From the NCBI RefSeq assembly GCF_964355755.1, contig NC_092680.1:7479001-7543000 (forward strand): a DNA stretch of 64,000 nt. The letters are read 5' to 3'. Origin of the DNA: Antedon mediterranea. Its lineage: Eukaryota > Echinodermata > Crinoidea > Comatulida > Antedonidae. Under the pieces are notes generated by a model. The model searched no databases. It was not told where the DNA came from and was given only the letters and a program-made list of their open reading frames with translations. A program made the position numbers and the translations under genes. Numbering within the stretch: position 1 is the stretch's first letter; each line of letters opens with the position of its first letter. This document shows positions 1-11,873 of the stretch, piece by piece.

Positions 1-136
1 ATTTAAATAATGGTAACCGACCGAAATTGTCCAGGCCAGAATGTCCTAACTTTTTGCGTCCCGAGTCATTATCATTCCGAGAACCATCGTCTACACTTCC
101 TAGAGGGGCAGCGAGCGAAGCGAGCTCACCCGCTAG
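1..136 (+). mobile_element. 3' end of a Helitron-like repeat, cut by the window edge
   Basis: The stretch ends in CTAG (133-136) followed by T, preceded by a GC-rich GCGAGCGAAGCGAGC block (107-121). The same order of motifs (CGAGAACCATC, CTAGA, GCGAGCGAAGCGAGC, CTAGT) closes the insertion at 37701-39052. CTAG followed by T is the usual Helitron 3' end. The 5' part lies outside the window, so extent and coding content are unknown. Confidence 0.4.
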
Positions 137-2701
137 TACTATAAACAAGAGGAAGTAATCAACGTTTTTCAACATATTAAAGTGGGTTGGACATCACTAT
201 AAAATAAATAAATTAAGGAACAACAAAACATCATATATTAAAATATGTATTGTACAGTAAAGCTTAAACCTTAAAAACTATGATAAGTCTGGTAATACAG
301 TTTTTAATAACTTCCAGTACAAATAAAATTATATATTTAAAATCTATTTCACTGTATGTTTTATTTCACCTATATTATAGAGGGTAGCCCTTAACAGCAT
401 ACAGTATGCTGACAATCAAGGAGCCCTTGAGTTATGAAAAGTTTCTGTGTGAGACAGTGGCTGTGTGTATACTAGTACACTGGGGTAACCCCCTACTCAT
501 CTGTTAAGGTTCTTTAAAATGCACACGAGTCAGATGTGTACACTGGACCTACGGTTTATAGTCCTTATTTGAGAAGACTCGTTCTACCATCAGAACCATG
601 GAGTGAGTGAGGCTCGAACCCTTGCCGATGTATGACAAGGTATTATGGTTCCATTGTCTTAACCGCTTGGCAAGAGGGGAAAGGGGAAAAAGAAAAAATT
701 AACAGAGCCGAAGAAGAACAAGAAGTTTTTAACAAATGGCCAAATAAACCAATAAGGATGTTTGAGAATGAGATACAGTACTGTACACTTTTACAGTTTT
801 CTCAATATTGTATTAAATGTAAATGTTGTATTTCTGATAAACTATCTATTTTGTAGCATTAATGGTGATAAAATCACATTAGTTCCTACACATGCATAAT
901 TTACTATAGAACTTCCCTCTTAAAAATTTATGAAAACAATATAATGTTGCTGGTGGTAATGAAACAGTATTAAAATACTATAATCAAATAATGAAAATTG
1001 ACAGCACTGACTTTGTGGATAATTTGAATGTTAATTAAATAAAAATAAATTTGTGTTCATTCATAACAAAATGAAGCTGGAAAATGTATCCTAACTAGCC
1101 AAAAATCTACTGTAGTAGTTTTTTAACAAATTTTTTCGTTAAACAATTCACTAATGGCATAATTTCAAAAAATACCTTGATTTTAATTTATTTGTTACAA
1201 TCAATTCGTTTGACAAATTTTGCTTTGCTAGTTTATAATTATTACATCTCAGCAAAGCTTTGCTATTGGGTAAAATTTCTAGTACTTTTACCTGTAATAA
1301 GATATATTTATAAGATAGCGCACTGTACAGAGTAAATACAGCAGGTAAACAAAAAAATATATTCTATTCAATGTTTTGTTAGTTAGTGTGAAGAATACTA
1401 CAACAGAAAAGATCTGTTGAGGTGAATTATTGTGGTGAGTCACTCATCTCTTTCTGTCCTTCAGTTGTTTTCAAAGTAATCAAATCCCACACTTTATTAA
1501 AACCTACACATTTTTTTTAAGTCAGAAAATTTTTCCTGAGGTTATATCATTTATATATTTTTTTTTGGAGGGGGGGGGGGGGGTGAACATAAAATGTTTC
1601 AATAATACAGTAAGTTAATACTGTATGTACACTTATGTACAGTAAAAATAAAAGCAAATAATTACTATAATTGATTACTGTACTGTACATTACAATAAAA
1701 CAAAATACAATATAGAATTTATAGATAGAGATATTATATTATCTCTATGATTTAATCTACAGTAGGAAAATTTCTAATTATTTCATAAATGACCAACTTC
1801 CTTCAAGGATTCTTCAACATAATAACTTCAATACTGTTGCATTCTATTTACTGGTTCATCACTTTTTTTAAATGGAGGAGTCCAAATGGTATCACAACAC
1901 CCTTCCTATTAATAGCAATGTTTTGATTAGCTTGGGTAGTTGAAATCTGACCTTGACATAAATTGTGTACATTTCAAATCAATCAACCATGACAAAAATC
2001 ACAAACTATTTCAATAATTATTAATATAATACCACCAGTAGATTTTCTATATGTCTTCAGCATTGAATAGCATTTTCAACAGAATATTTCAGTAGCCTGT
2101 AATTTCTCAATAAAACCAATGAAAAAAATAAAAAGGTGGCTCAGACACTGATTGAATGACTTTAAAACAATCATTACAACCCATATACCACATCACATAA
2201 AGTTTGATAGTGTAAAGCTTTAAATAAAGACATTAATAAAGTATGAATGCATGCTTACACTGTATGACAGAATAAAACTAACTGTAGGCCCTATATCCAT
2301 TATTCTACTTGCATCAACAGATTTCTCTCAATGATTTGCTCTCAGGCTTTTGCCATTAAAGATTACAATCTTTATCTTTTAATATAAAATACATATTTTC
2401 AATAGAAACCTTATTACACACATATTTTTATGAACCAATAACAGATTATGATAAATATGTCACAAGATATTTCTAATGATTAAAATATGATAGAAAGAAT
2501 ATGATATATGTCAAAATAAAGGTAAAATATTAAAATTGACTGTTAATCAGTTTAGGCAAACTTCTGAAGTGGTGAAAACTGGAAAACGTGACCTGACCTG
2601 TATTTATATTAAATATGCCAATAGGGTGTCAACAGTACAGTACAGTACTTTCCTTCATGATCCTAAAACTTTCTAAAATAAAATATCAATATTAAACTTA
2701 C
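137..2701. other. IQGAP intron 3 (partial): repeats only
   Basis: I see no coding exon on either strand here. The next IQGAP exon should continue the calponin-homology domain and was looked for on the minus strand without success, so it lies beyond the left edge. The stretch holds a tRNA-derived SINE (about 415-680), a G run at 1568-1583, and a partial copy of the CTGTCTACACTATCAAA foldback repeat (2187-2224). Confidence 0.6.
415..680 (-). mobile_element. tRNA-derived SINE
   Basis: On the minus strand this copy has a tRNA-like head. A-box-like sequence lies at 656-675 (resembling a tRNA-Leu/Ser A box) and a perfect B box, GGTTCGAGCC, at 611-620. The body contains the GGTTCTTTAAA and GGGGTTACCCC blocks that recur in the copies near 11.5, 13.0, 22.5 and 54.5 kb. 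It has no coding capacity. Confidence 0.65.
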
Positions 2702-5700
2702 AGTGTACTTGGTTTGCTCTCTGTCATATATTCTCTTAAGAGGAACTTTCGATGGTGCATAATAATGCCCCAATTTAGCAAGGTAGACACCGTTTCGAAG
2801 ACCCTCTTCCAGTTCTGTCGTAGGTGGCATCTCTTCATCTATGCAAGCCTCAATCCATCTGTGTAATACAAACAAAAAATTAGAAAAATATCATACAGTA
2901 TAAGAAGTATTGTCTGAATAAAAGTATTAAATTATTGTTGAATGTCTATGAGTGCTGCTTACCTGGATAAACCAAATAGCCTATTCTTAATGTCAAAATA
3001 TAAGAACATTTATTGAATGCCCCTCTCCACAAATGGTATAGTCCATAAACTACACATTCAAATATGAGTATCTTCACAAATCAAAATAATTTGTTTGAAA
3101 TAGAAGAATATAATCATTTTTTAACAATAAAATACAAATACAATTCATATGAAAAAACTGTATACTTATTATTCAAAAAGGAATGAAGAAAACTTGATTA
3201 CAAAATGAAATGAGATCTTTCAAAAACAATTTTTAAAATTAAATCATGGATGACCTGTGTGTTATAGCAGGGAACATTTTCGCCAGTGTAGCGTAGCAAA
3301 AAGCTATACAAAATAACCTTATTGCTACACATTTTGAAAATTGTGTAGCAAAAAATACAATACAAAACTATGTTTCTCGACTTAAAAATCAGTTTGATTA
3401 GCAATATTGCTAAACAAAATTTTTAAATGAAAATTTTCCCTGTATAATAGTCAGCAAAGTGAACAAGTACCTCTTTTAACCATATAGTTTTATAATTGTG
3501 TATACAGTATAGTTAAGTAGTAGGTGACACTGCCCACCGCAAGAAATATGGTCAATTATATGAGGAAAATATGTTTTACTCCGGACCATGGAAAATCAAT
3601 TGATGTCAAATGCTATACATATTAATGTAAATACTGCACTATAAAATACAGTGATTTTTTATTTACTTTTTAGCCTCACTATTTCTACTTGTTAACAATT
3701 TGCCTATCATTTGCAATCATAAATGCAGGACATGTAAAGTATAGCTACGCTAAATCAAATAAATGAGAATAATTTAAAACAGGAAGTGTCAGTAAGCCTA
3801 ATAACAGGATTTACTGTAGTCAAACAAACGATATCTGATTTGTAATCACGACATTAGTACAGTTGTACTGTATACATTAAATTAAGTCTGCAGAAAATGT
3901 AAGCCTACTGTAATACTAGGAATCATTTGTAATTTGTTCAATAATTATAACCCTGTCATGAAATGAACCATGAGGTCATGTAAAAGGTGAAGACAGCACA
4001 GTAAAACCAAGAGACATAGAAGAAAAAAGCTTGAATTTGAACTCTAGCTAGGAATACTGTAGGATCAGGGTAGTCCTCTCACATTTTGGTGATTAGTGAC
4101 TGACAAGCCATGCTACAGTGTACTGTGATTTTAGAAACATTAGTGTCGGCATGTGAGGATACATAGTTGTTTAAATGCCGCCCCCTTTTTTTTTTGGTTT
4201 CTCACGATTTTTCTTTATTCTTTATTTCAAGCCAACAGTGTAAAACACCAATAACAGGTTGAAAATAAATAACTAAACAATAAAATATGAGCCAATATAA
4301 TATATACAAAATGAAAAAAAGATTATTTAAATAATTTCATTAATAATACATGTAAATTGAGAAAAATTAAAGTTAAAAATATCTTAAGAATTATTTTTTA
4401 AAAGACAAGAATTGTACAATGACGAGAGTCTACAGAAAATACCATTTTTACAAACATTGACACGAGAATATTTCCCTCCCCTCACCAACCTTTCAAACAG
4501 GCTCAGTCCGATAGCAATACTATATACTTTTATAGCAAATTTCTTACAATAGATGACTGACCAGGTTTAAACTAATTTGGAATCAAGATTTGGCAACAAT
4601 CCAATTTCCTAGACTACAGAGATATCCTGGCAGACTATAAATTGACTTCCGATAGTGAAATAAATACCACATAAATATTTTTCTTAATTGAGAGATGAGT
4701 CATAAACACATACAAATTGTAAAATCAACAACAACAACAATCATAAATGGATGTTATTATTATTGTTCTTATATTGCTTATACGTTCATAACTGGCATAT
4801 ATTCTTCTTGCACTAAGTCCTTCATCAGATTATATACGTTCTCCTTATTATTCTACTTTATAAAGTTAGATATACAGTACTGTACAGACAGTATAAAAAA
4901 AATAAACCCAACAAGAAATATTTCTTACACAAAACGACTATAAGTATTAGACTAACATTTTTAAACCTTGTTCTTTCTTCAGATATAATGATTTATTACA
5001 TCAATACAGAATAAAAATATAATCATATACGGAATAAAAATATAATCATATACAGAATAAAAATATAATCATATACAGAATAAAAATATAATCATATACT
5101 GTACTGTACAGAATAAAAATATAATCATAAACGAAACACTACAGTATATTATAAAAAATATTTTAAAAATTTTAAAAGAAGTTTATGACTGAATAATTGT
5201 ACACTGATGGTCACAAGCTATGGTGATGGAAATGATAGTGAAGAAGATGATCAAGAGACAATAGCACTGTCTTGAAGGGGTTTTCAGAGTTTTTTTTTAT
5301 TCCCTCAGAGGGAAAAAGACCTATATCGGTTTATCCAGGTAATAGAGGCATGAAATAGGCTAACCTTCCGATACTGTGGGGGTTTAATTTAAAAAATAAA
5401 AACTTACTTTTTAGCTTCTTCTAAATGGCAAAGATACTGGTAAGCAATGTTTTTATTTCTCTGTTCATCCATATCATCCGCAGACTGTCGCTCTGGTACG
5501 TACGGATCAGCAGTAGCTGTTATTTAATCACAATAAGACTTAAGTTAACATTTATTGTTCAAATTTAGGCATAAATGCATTATAAATAAGTCTGAATTAT
5601 TTTTTTTATCATCAAATAAAAAATCTAATCTTCGCAATAAGTTCAAACCGGACATGATGATTTTATGTTTGATATAAAACTTAAGCATCTACTTATTTAT

Positions 5701-5972
5701 GAATGCATACTGGTTTATGGATGCAATTTCTGAACTTTTTCTATCTCTGGCATTCCTTTACCTTGGCTGACATACAGAATGTAACCTAGGGTAGGCTAGC
5801 ATGACAGTGAAGCCGACTTACTAGGTATACAAACTAGGCTAGTCTAAACAAACAGTTTATTTTGATTTATTATTCAAATAAAAATGCTGGCACTTTACTT
5901 ACGATCATACACTGCCCCATTTTGTGGGTTATGTCCATCTGCCAAATCGGTATCACCGTTTGTTGTGGCCAT
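2702..5972 (-). CDS. iqgap: IQGAP family protein, N-terminal 112 residues (partial gene)
   Basis: IQGAPs are cytoplasmic scaffolds that bind actin through an N-terminal calponin-homology (CH) domain and bind Cdc42/Rac through a GAP-related domain. Three coding exons are visible on the minus strand: 5903-5972 (ATG at 5972), 5408-5516 and 2702-2858. Their phases close to 112 codons. The predicted protein has a short acidic/polar leader, then the family signature (MDEQRNKNIAYQYLCHLEEA, then WIEACIDEE, LEEGLRNGVYLAKLG and KRIYDREQTKYT), which is the start of the CH domain and close to vertebrate IQGAP1. An acceptor at 5981-5982 and a donor at 6304-6309 suggest a non-coding first exon near 6310-6370. 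The rest (CH remainder, coiled coil, IQ motifs, GRD, RGCT) lies beyond the left edge; intron 3 exceeds 2.7 kb. Which IQGAP paralogue it is cannot be told. Confidence 0.9.
5004..5130. repeat. 23-bp AT-rich tandem repeat, about 5 copies
   Basis: Units of the form CAGAATAAAAATATAATCAT plus ATA repeat head to tail inside IQGAP intron 2. The last unit is offset by a short CTGTACTGTA insertion. Confidence 0.8.
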
Positions 5973-6309
5973 TTCAGCAACTGAAATGCAAGACAAAATA
6001 ACACAAGCTCGTTTATTGTATACAATTAATTCCTAGGCCACAGTTGCTCTATATATTATAATTAACACAACACACACGTCCATATACGCACGATGGCAAC
6101 TTGTTGCTCGTCTAACTTTAGAGTAAATTAATCGGGTATGACGTTCTAACTCGCCACTCACTCAGTAAAATCAAGGGCGTCCACCCACACCATGCACACT
6201 CACATCAATTACCACACCATCACCAGCAGCTAGAGGTTTATATTCACTATGCATTTAAACTAAAACACCATACGTAAATCTCAATTAAACAAAGCATTTA
6301 TATACTTAC

Positions 6310-6370
6310 TTGTTACTTTACTCAGATTTCGTGCAATTTAGCTGCAGTAAGTCAATTCTGTACTACTACT
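6310..6370 (-). promoter_or_regulatory. iqgap: probable non-coding first exon of the IQGAP gene
   Basis: A consensus minus-strand donor (complement of 6304-6309) pairs with the acceptor just upstream of the ATG (exon edge at 5980), leaving an 8-nt UTR before the start codon. The transcription start is not visible; the right boundary is a guess. Confidence 0.4.
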
Positions 6371-6399
6371 TATTCCAAAGTGAAACTGTTTAGTAACTC

Positions 6400-8455
6400 A
6401 CTATCGCAGCTAATTTTGCAGTTTCGTGGCGCGCTGTTTCAACCGATGAATAAAATAAACATCAAAATTGTAAATTCTAGATGGCGCTCGCTTCTCAATC
6501 ATCGAAGTCTCGTCTTGATGATATCTTCCTTGTTGCGTTTGCGAGCCAGCAAGCCATGCAATGCCTTGCAATTTATGCGGCAATGACGAATTCAACAGAA
6601 CAAAATTATAAAATACACACAGCGCGAGCCACACACAAAGCCTAATTACTAATTTTAATATTTGTACAATTCATGAAACAATTACAATAATCAGCTATGA
6701 TAAATTATGGAGAGGGGTTCGAAAATTGTAAATACGGAAATTTTAACTAACTAAAGCTGATAGGTCCTCATAAATAATTGTACTTAAATATTCTACATTC
6801 ATTGATAAATAATGCAAGTACTGTAATAACAATATTATTTATTATAGAATCAATGTTATAAATATAATAAATAAAACAATTTACCACTGAATACGAGGAT
6901 CTAACCTTTTATACCTACTACGTTTTGTGTTAATTTTTTAATTTCGCAGCGCAATTTTAAATTAAGCAAGAATATCTTTGTGCAAATTGAAATTGTTCAA
7001 ATCTTTTCAAATTATTATGAGTATGAAATGTAAGTTACAAATGAAATCCCCTATGATAAAATGGAATGATCTCAAGCGCATTCTTATGGCCGCGGCGCAA
7101 GGCTACGCACGCACTTTAAATTAAATCCATCGTAAAAATAAAAGTTAACATTAAACAGTTATAATAATGTTGTATTATGTTCAAATCAAGTTTTAATATT
7201 ATATAATAATAGTACGTTGACTTTAAACGTTACACCATACTAAACATTCATAATACTGTATTTGGCCATTTTTAAAAAAAACCTCTGTACTTAATTCATT
7301 ATAATAAAAGTACAGTTCAGAGTTAATATGCCTCAGCCTAACAGTTAATGTTTCCGGTATTCTATATGGAATAACGTTGTAATAAAAATACTACAATACC
7401 GAATTTAGCTAAAATGATTTACATCAAAAATATGTATATCTTTAAAAAGTTTAATGTTTACTAACCATTAATACGTAACAACATACAAAATAATTTTCAC
7501 CATCCATTCACGGAGAGTGGTGGCGCTATACAGATTAGTTGTATATTTTTAGCCTTGTAAAAAGTCTATATAATACTGTGTACTAGCCTAACTAGGCTAG
7601 ATAGGCTAGTTTCTGATTATATCTAAAAGTATGTTTCTTCTAGTTAAATTGTTTTGATATTTCTTATGTTATTTGAATGATACTAGACTAGGATGGAATA
7701 ATACAGCAATGTTTCCCCTGTGTGTTCCTTGTAATATAATTAAAGGCACGCTACTAGCCATAGGCTAGGCCTACTTTAGTACTGTGTCTTCTTAATAATG
7801 TCATTACTACTAGGCCTAGTACTACAATACAAGGCTACTAGGCTAGCTCTCTCTCTCTGCCCGGCCTACTACAGACAGTACTAGACCCTAGCTAGGCCTA
7901 GCTCTGTAATTCCCACCATAGGCTTATAGATTGATGGGTGCTGCCTTACCTAAGAGTGAGCAGATTTTCCTACTACTACTGAATCATAATCCGTCTCTAC
8001 TAGTACTAGGCCTAGGCCTATATTATATTTAAAATAATTTTATATTTTGACGACTATGAACGAAAGTGTTTTTATTATTTTTTTGGGCATATTATTATTA
8101 TTTATTAATTTAATTAAAGATGAAGGGGGCCTAAGCCTACTATTGTCACCCCCCTCCCCCCAAAAAAATGAACATTAATTAAATTAGACTTGGAATAGGT
8201 TATTTTGTAGTTTTAATAAAGTTAATTAATCACTTCTGTAAAAAAAAAAATGAAAAACTAATGTTTTCTCATAAAAATTTCAACCAGAAACCTATTGGCT
8301 GGCAGACAATGTGACAATAAAATTGCATATTCAACATCAAAAATATAAACAATACATCTTTTTTAAGGTATATGTTCTAATCTATATGTCTTTAAAAGTT
8401 TCATTTATCTAGGTCTATTAATACAGTAGATAGAATGTATATGATAAGCTAAAAG
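6400..8455. other. intergenic region between IQGAP and KXD1
   Basis: No convincing exon on either strand. The sequence is AT-rich with a patch of TAGGCCTAG-type palindromic words around 7570-8030. From about 8120 to 8400 lies a diverged copy of the GATGTATTGTCCC foldback family, recognisable by 'CCTATTGGCTGGCAG'. The region presumably holds the divergent promoters of the two genes. Confidence 0.6.
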
Positions 8456-10098
8456 ATGTCGAAGAGTGGTGGTTCAGATGTGTTCATTGAGAGCCTGAAC
8501 GCACTGGTCAACGAGGATGACATGAACGCAGTCTTACTTGCTCAGAAACAGATGTATGTTCATTTTCTGTTTTTATACAATTATGAAGGGTTTACAACAT
8601 AACATTGCAATATCAAATCAATTTTTTATCTTAACATAATTAAGAGGTTTCAATGCAGCAATTAATTTACTGCAGTATTTACTTATTTTACTGGTGTTCA
8701 AGTTAAATATTTTTTGTATTTGTTGTATTTCAGAATTTTAACTGTTTAAAGTTTAAAGTTATAGATTTAAATAGCATAACAAATATGCATGCCTTATTAT
8801 TATTTTTTTTTAAAGCAAAATAAACCTAAAATTTAAGTTCTACTGTATACTGATTAGGTAACTGTATTTATTATACTCTATTATTAAATGATATTTATAG
8901 AGTATATTAATATAGGTACTTAATTAGATTACATATTAATTAATGTTTCAGGTTGGAACGATTTGAGAAAACCAATGAAATGCTTTCAAAATTCAATCAA
9001 CTCTCAGTAAACCAATATGAAACATTGGCAACACAGTTCAAAGGTCACACTGCACTTCTACTGGATATGCGTAAAGATATTGATGGGATTTTTAGACGAA
9101 TTAGGTATGAATTTAGAAGATAATGTTGTAACATTTATTTTTAACTGGAAAAATTGACGGAATAAGAATCAAATGGATCTGGAGAACTAGAGAATATAAT
9201 AAGTCAACTTTTATAAAGGACATGACATTAATCTCTGTCTACACTATCAAATTAGTTTGAGAAAGTGTGATGTGCCCAAATATGGTAGTGATACGACATC
9301 ATCATGTCTATATATGGGAACATCACATTTTTTTGTCACTTAACGTTTGATAGTGTAGACAAAGTTTTAGAAGAGAGAATTGTTGTAAATGTGGGAAGGG
9401 GATTATTGCAAAAACAAGTATAACAGAATAAAGTGGAACCCCTATTCATGGGTACCCAGCAAAGTGTCCCCTTAATATGGATTGACCACAGTGTTAAAAT
9501 ATATACTGTACTTGTTTTATGGGAAAGTGTCCCCTGAGTAGGCAGGTCCACTGATTATGAGAAAAATATTTAGTATATTATATGCAATCAGAACTTACTT
9601 AAAATATTCACATATTATTTATTCTTTTCTAGGATCCTTAAAACAAAACTCTCTACAGAATATCCAGATGCTTTCAATGGTTTGTAATACATTTCTTTGT
9701 TTTTATAAAGCTCTGTCTACACTATCAAACTTTATGGGCCAAAAAAATTGGATGTGCCCATATATGTGCATGATGGTGGCAGCATTATATCACTACCATA
9801 TTTAGGCATATCAATTTTTTTGCCAAAATAGTTTAATTGTGTAGAGAGAGCGTTGTGTTCAACTATTCTACACTGCAAAACTGTATCTAATAAAAACAGT
9901 ACTTTATAGCTTAGTATATTGTGTATTTTAATTTCAGTTGCACTAGAAAACACTGAGCCAGAGGCTAAGAGGATACAACAAATGTCAACATCACCACGTC
10001 AGGATTCTCCACGAATGATTCTAGACAGCAATGAACCAAATGATGAGGACGATATGAATCCATCCAGTGTGTTACACTCTGTACCATCTATAAACTGA
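8456..10098 (+). CDS. kxd1: KxDL motif-containing protein 1 (BORC subunit)
   Basis: KXD1 is a small coiled-coil subunit of BORC, the lysosome-associated complex that recruits Arl8 to move lysosomes toward the cell periphery; it also interacts with BLOC-1. Four exons (8456-8553, 8952-9104, 9633-9679, 9938-10098) splice with closing phases to 459 nt, giving 152 aa, close to the vertebrate length of about 176. The core runs from SLNALVNEDDMNAVLLAQKQ to the conserved block around residues 70-95 (LLDMRKDIDGIFRRIR, ending in YPDAFN), which contains the KxDL-like motif as KDID. The C-terminal 50 residues are acidic and low complexity and end in HSVPSIN. Introns 2 and 3 each hold a copy of the CTGTCTACACTATCAAA foldback repeat. 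The start ATG fits the family N-terminus. Confidence 0.93.
9230..9366. mobile_element. foldback MITE (CTGTCTACACTATCAAA family), copy in KXD1 intron 2
   Basis: Terminal CTGTCTACACTATCAAA on the left and the complementary TTTGATAGTGTAGAC on the right. The inner arms CCCAAATATGGTAGTGATA and CATATATGGGAACATCACA also pair partly. There is no open reading frame. Confidence 0.8.
9431..9551. repeat. dispersed 'GTGTCCCCTTAATA' repeat
   Basis: This segment carries GAACCCCTATT, AAAGTGTCCCCTTAATA, AGTGTTAAAATATATA and GTGTCCCCTGA blocks. The same blocks recur at about 42510-42770, 46100-46160, 48180-48270, 49865-49945 and 53575-53740. It is non-coding; no terminal structure is resolved. Confidence 0.6.
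9709..9856. mobile_element. foldback MITE (CTGTCTACACTATCAAA family), copy in KXD1 intron 3
   Basis: Left end GCTCTGTCTACACTATCAAA; right end AATTGTGTAGAGAGAGC, diverged. The interior has the GATGTGCCCATATATG block shared by all copies. Confidence 0.75.
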
Positions 10099-10165
10099 AC
10101 ATTAACAGCTTTTCAGAATATCTAGGATATGTTTTATATATATACTTAAAATATTGTCTTTGCCA

Positions 10166-10602
10166 GTTCCCACTAGAAAATGCCCTTCCAATAATTGTGT
10201 TTGCCCCTGTCTGTGTGAAATCAAACCTGCTTGTTGCGCTTCAACGTTAGAGTTGCCGTAGACTTTGACCTGGTTCACCCCTCATACTTTTGAATACGCA
10301 CTGTACTATGTTTTCCAGTGTTCTTTTGCCTTTCGTTTTTGCGTGAAATCAAACTGATTTAATTTCCCGTAGCAATGTTTGTAGCACTGTTGCGTTCTCA
10401 GTTCCCACTTGCATTGCTGCATTTTGTTGTAAGCTTGGTTCCCACTAGAACGTAACGCAACGCAAGCGTTTTAACCAATAACAAGCGAAGTTATAGACAG
10501 TTAGCAATCACAAGCGAATAAGCCATCGCTTGTGATTGGTCAATTCACTTGCGTTGCGTCCTTGCGTTACGTCGCTAGTGGGAACCACACCTTAGTGGGA
10601 AC
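10166..10602. mobile_element. nested foldback element with GTTCCCACTAG ends
   Basis: Outer arms are GTTCCCACTAG (10166-10176) and CTTAGTGGGAAC (10591-10602). A stronger inner palindrome runs from GGTTCCCACTAG (10437) to CTAGTGGGAACC (ending 10586), with inner arms ACGTAACGCAACGCAAG and its partner CTTGCGTTGCG. It is non-coding, downstream of KXD1, and may lie within its 3' UTR. Confidence 0.65.
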
Positions 10603-11469
10603 GTGGAAGATGTTACAAAAGTCTTGGTAAAACTACTGGTAAAGTTATGTGCAATATTGCTGACTGTATTATTAGCTAAGATGTGTCGATCAACCAATAG
10701 TTGTGAAAGCAAGAATTATAACAACCTGCGAGTAATTGCTGTTTGCGTGGAACACTTTCAGAATTAAACAATATTAATAACAAGATATACACAAAAATGT
10801 GATATAGCTATAATTTTTTATTTAAAATGATAAAAAGTATATAAAAAAAGTAAATGATAAACTAAACTGCTGCAGTTTATATTTGTTAAAAAGATTCAAT
10901 TTAGCATTTGAATGATGTAATAGCTTAGTGGGTTGAAGACATGAAAACAACAATGACCAGAAGGTTACAATTATGTATTAAAATCAATGATGTTGCAAAA
11001 GGCATTGTTAATAAAATGAGTAGTGAAGGTCATTTGTATACAGAATAGTACTGTAGTAATACAAACCTTGTCACATAGGTTCAATAGGCTACATATAATC
11101 TTGTGTACCTTTTTACAAATGACAACAATTCTATATTTTGTGTAAGTTATTGAGATCGTATGTAAGCATTCATTCATTTGTTTATTAAAGATATTAAACA
11201 GTAAGATAACCTCATCCTATCCACTTTTCTATTATTTTTCTAATATTGTATGAGAAAGAAAAGAGTAACGATGCCGGAAAAAAAAACAACAAACGTTAAA
11301 GACAAAAAAATTGGTGGGAGTGAAAAGATGTTATTTTTAATACAGTTATAAGTATTTATTATTTCTAAAAGAATCTTTAAATGGAATGTGAAACTGAGTA
11401 CTGTACTGTATACACACATGATGTAATAATATTTTTATAAAAATATGGTACAAATTTCTGTAAAAATAT

Positions 11470-11660
11470 GAACTGGGTTCTTTAAAGTGGACACATGTTT
11501 TCTGTGTATATGGTTTAATATATAGACCTTATTCGACAAGACTTGTTCCTCCATTAGAACTAGGAGTGAGTCGGCCTCCAACCCACAATGCCGATATTGT
11601 TGGCTCTTTAGGTACGGTATCGGCGCCCCTGCCTTAACCGTTCGACCATTTGACTCGCTT
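11470..11660 (-). mobile_element. tRNA-derived SINE copy
   Basis: Shares the GGGTTCTTTAAA, GACTTGTTC and TGCCTTAACCG blocks with the 415-680 copy. The B-box region is mutated (CCAACCC instead of CGAACC on the plus strand). It lies just downstream of the FAM184-like stop codon. Confidence 0.55.
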
Positions 11661-11873
11661 ATTATTTATTAGATTTAAAACCATGTTGTTACAGTATGCC
11701 TGTATTTGAATACATTTTTAGGCCAGAATATGCTAAGTTTTCTGCTACTGAATTTAAACTGTCGTGTACATTGATTATTTGAAGTTTACACATTTTTGTT
11801 TATATGTTAGATTAGTGTGTGATATTCAGTTTTGTTAAATTAAAATTGACAACAATTTTCTGCTTCACTGAAA

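Noticed and set aside
632-856. 74-codon plus-strand frame near the window start
   Set aside because: Overlaps the SINE and low-complexity sequence; no domain.
1-2640. Search for the next IQGAP exon
   Set aside because: No minus-strand segment with splice signals and the expected calponin-homology continuation was found; it probably lies outside the window.
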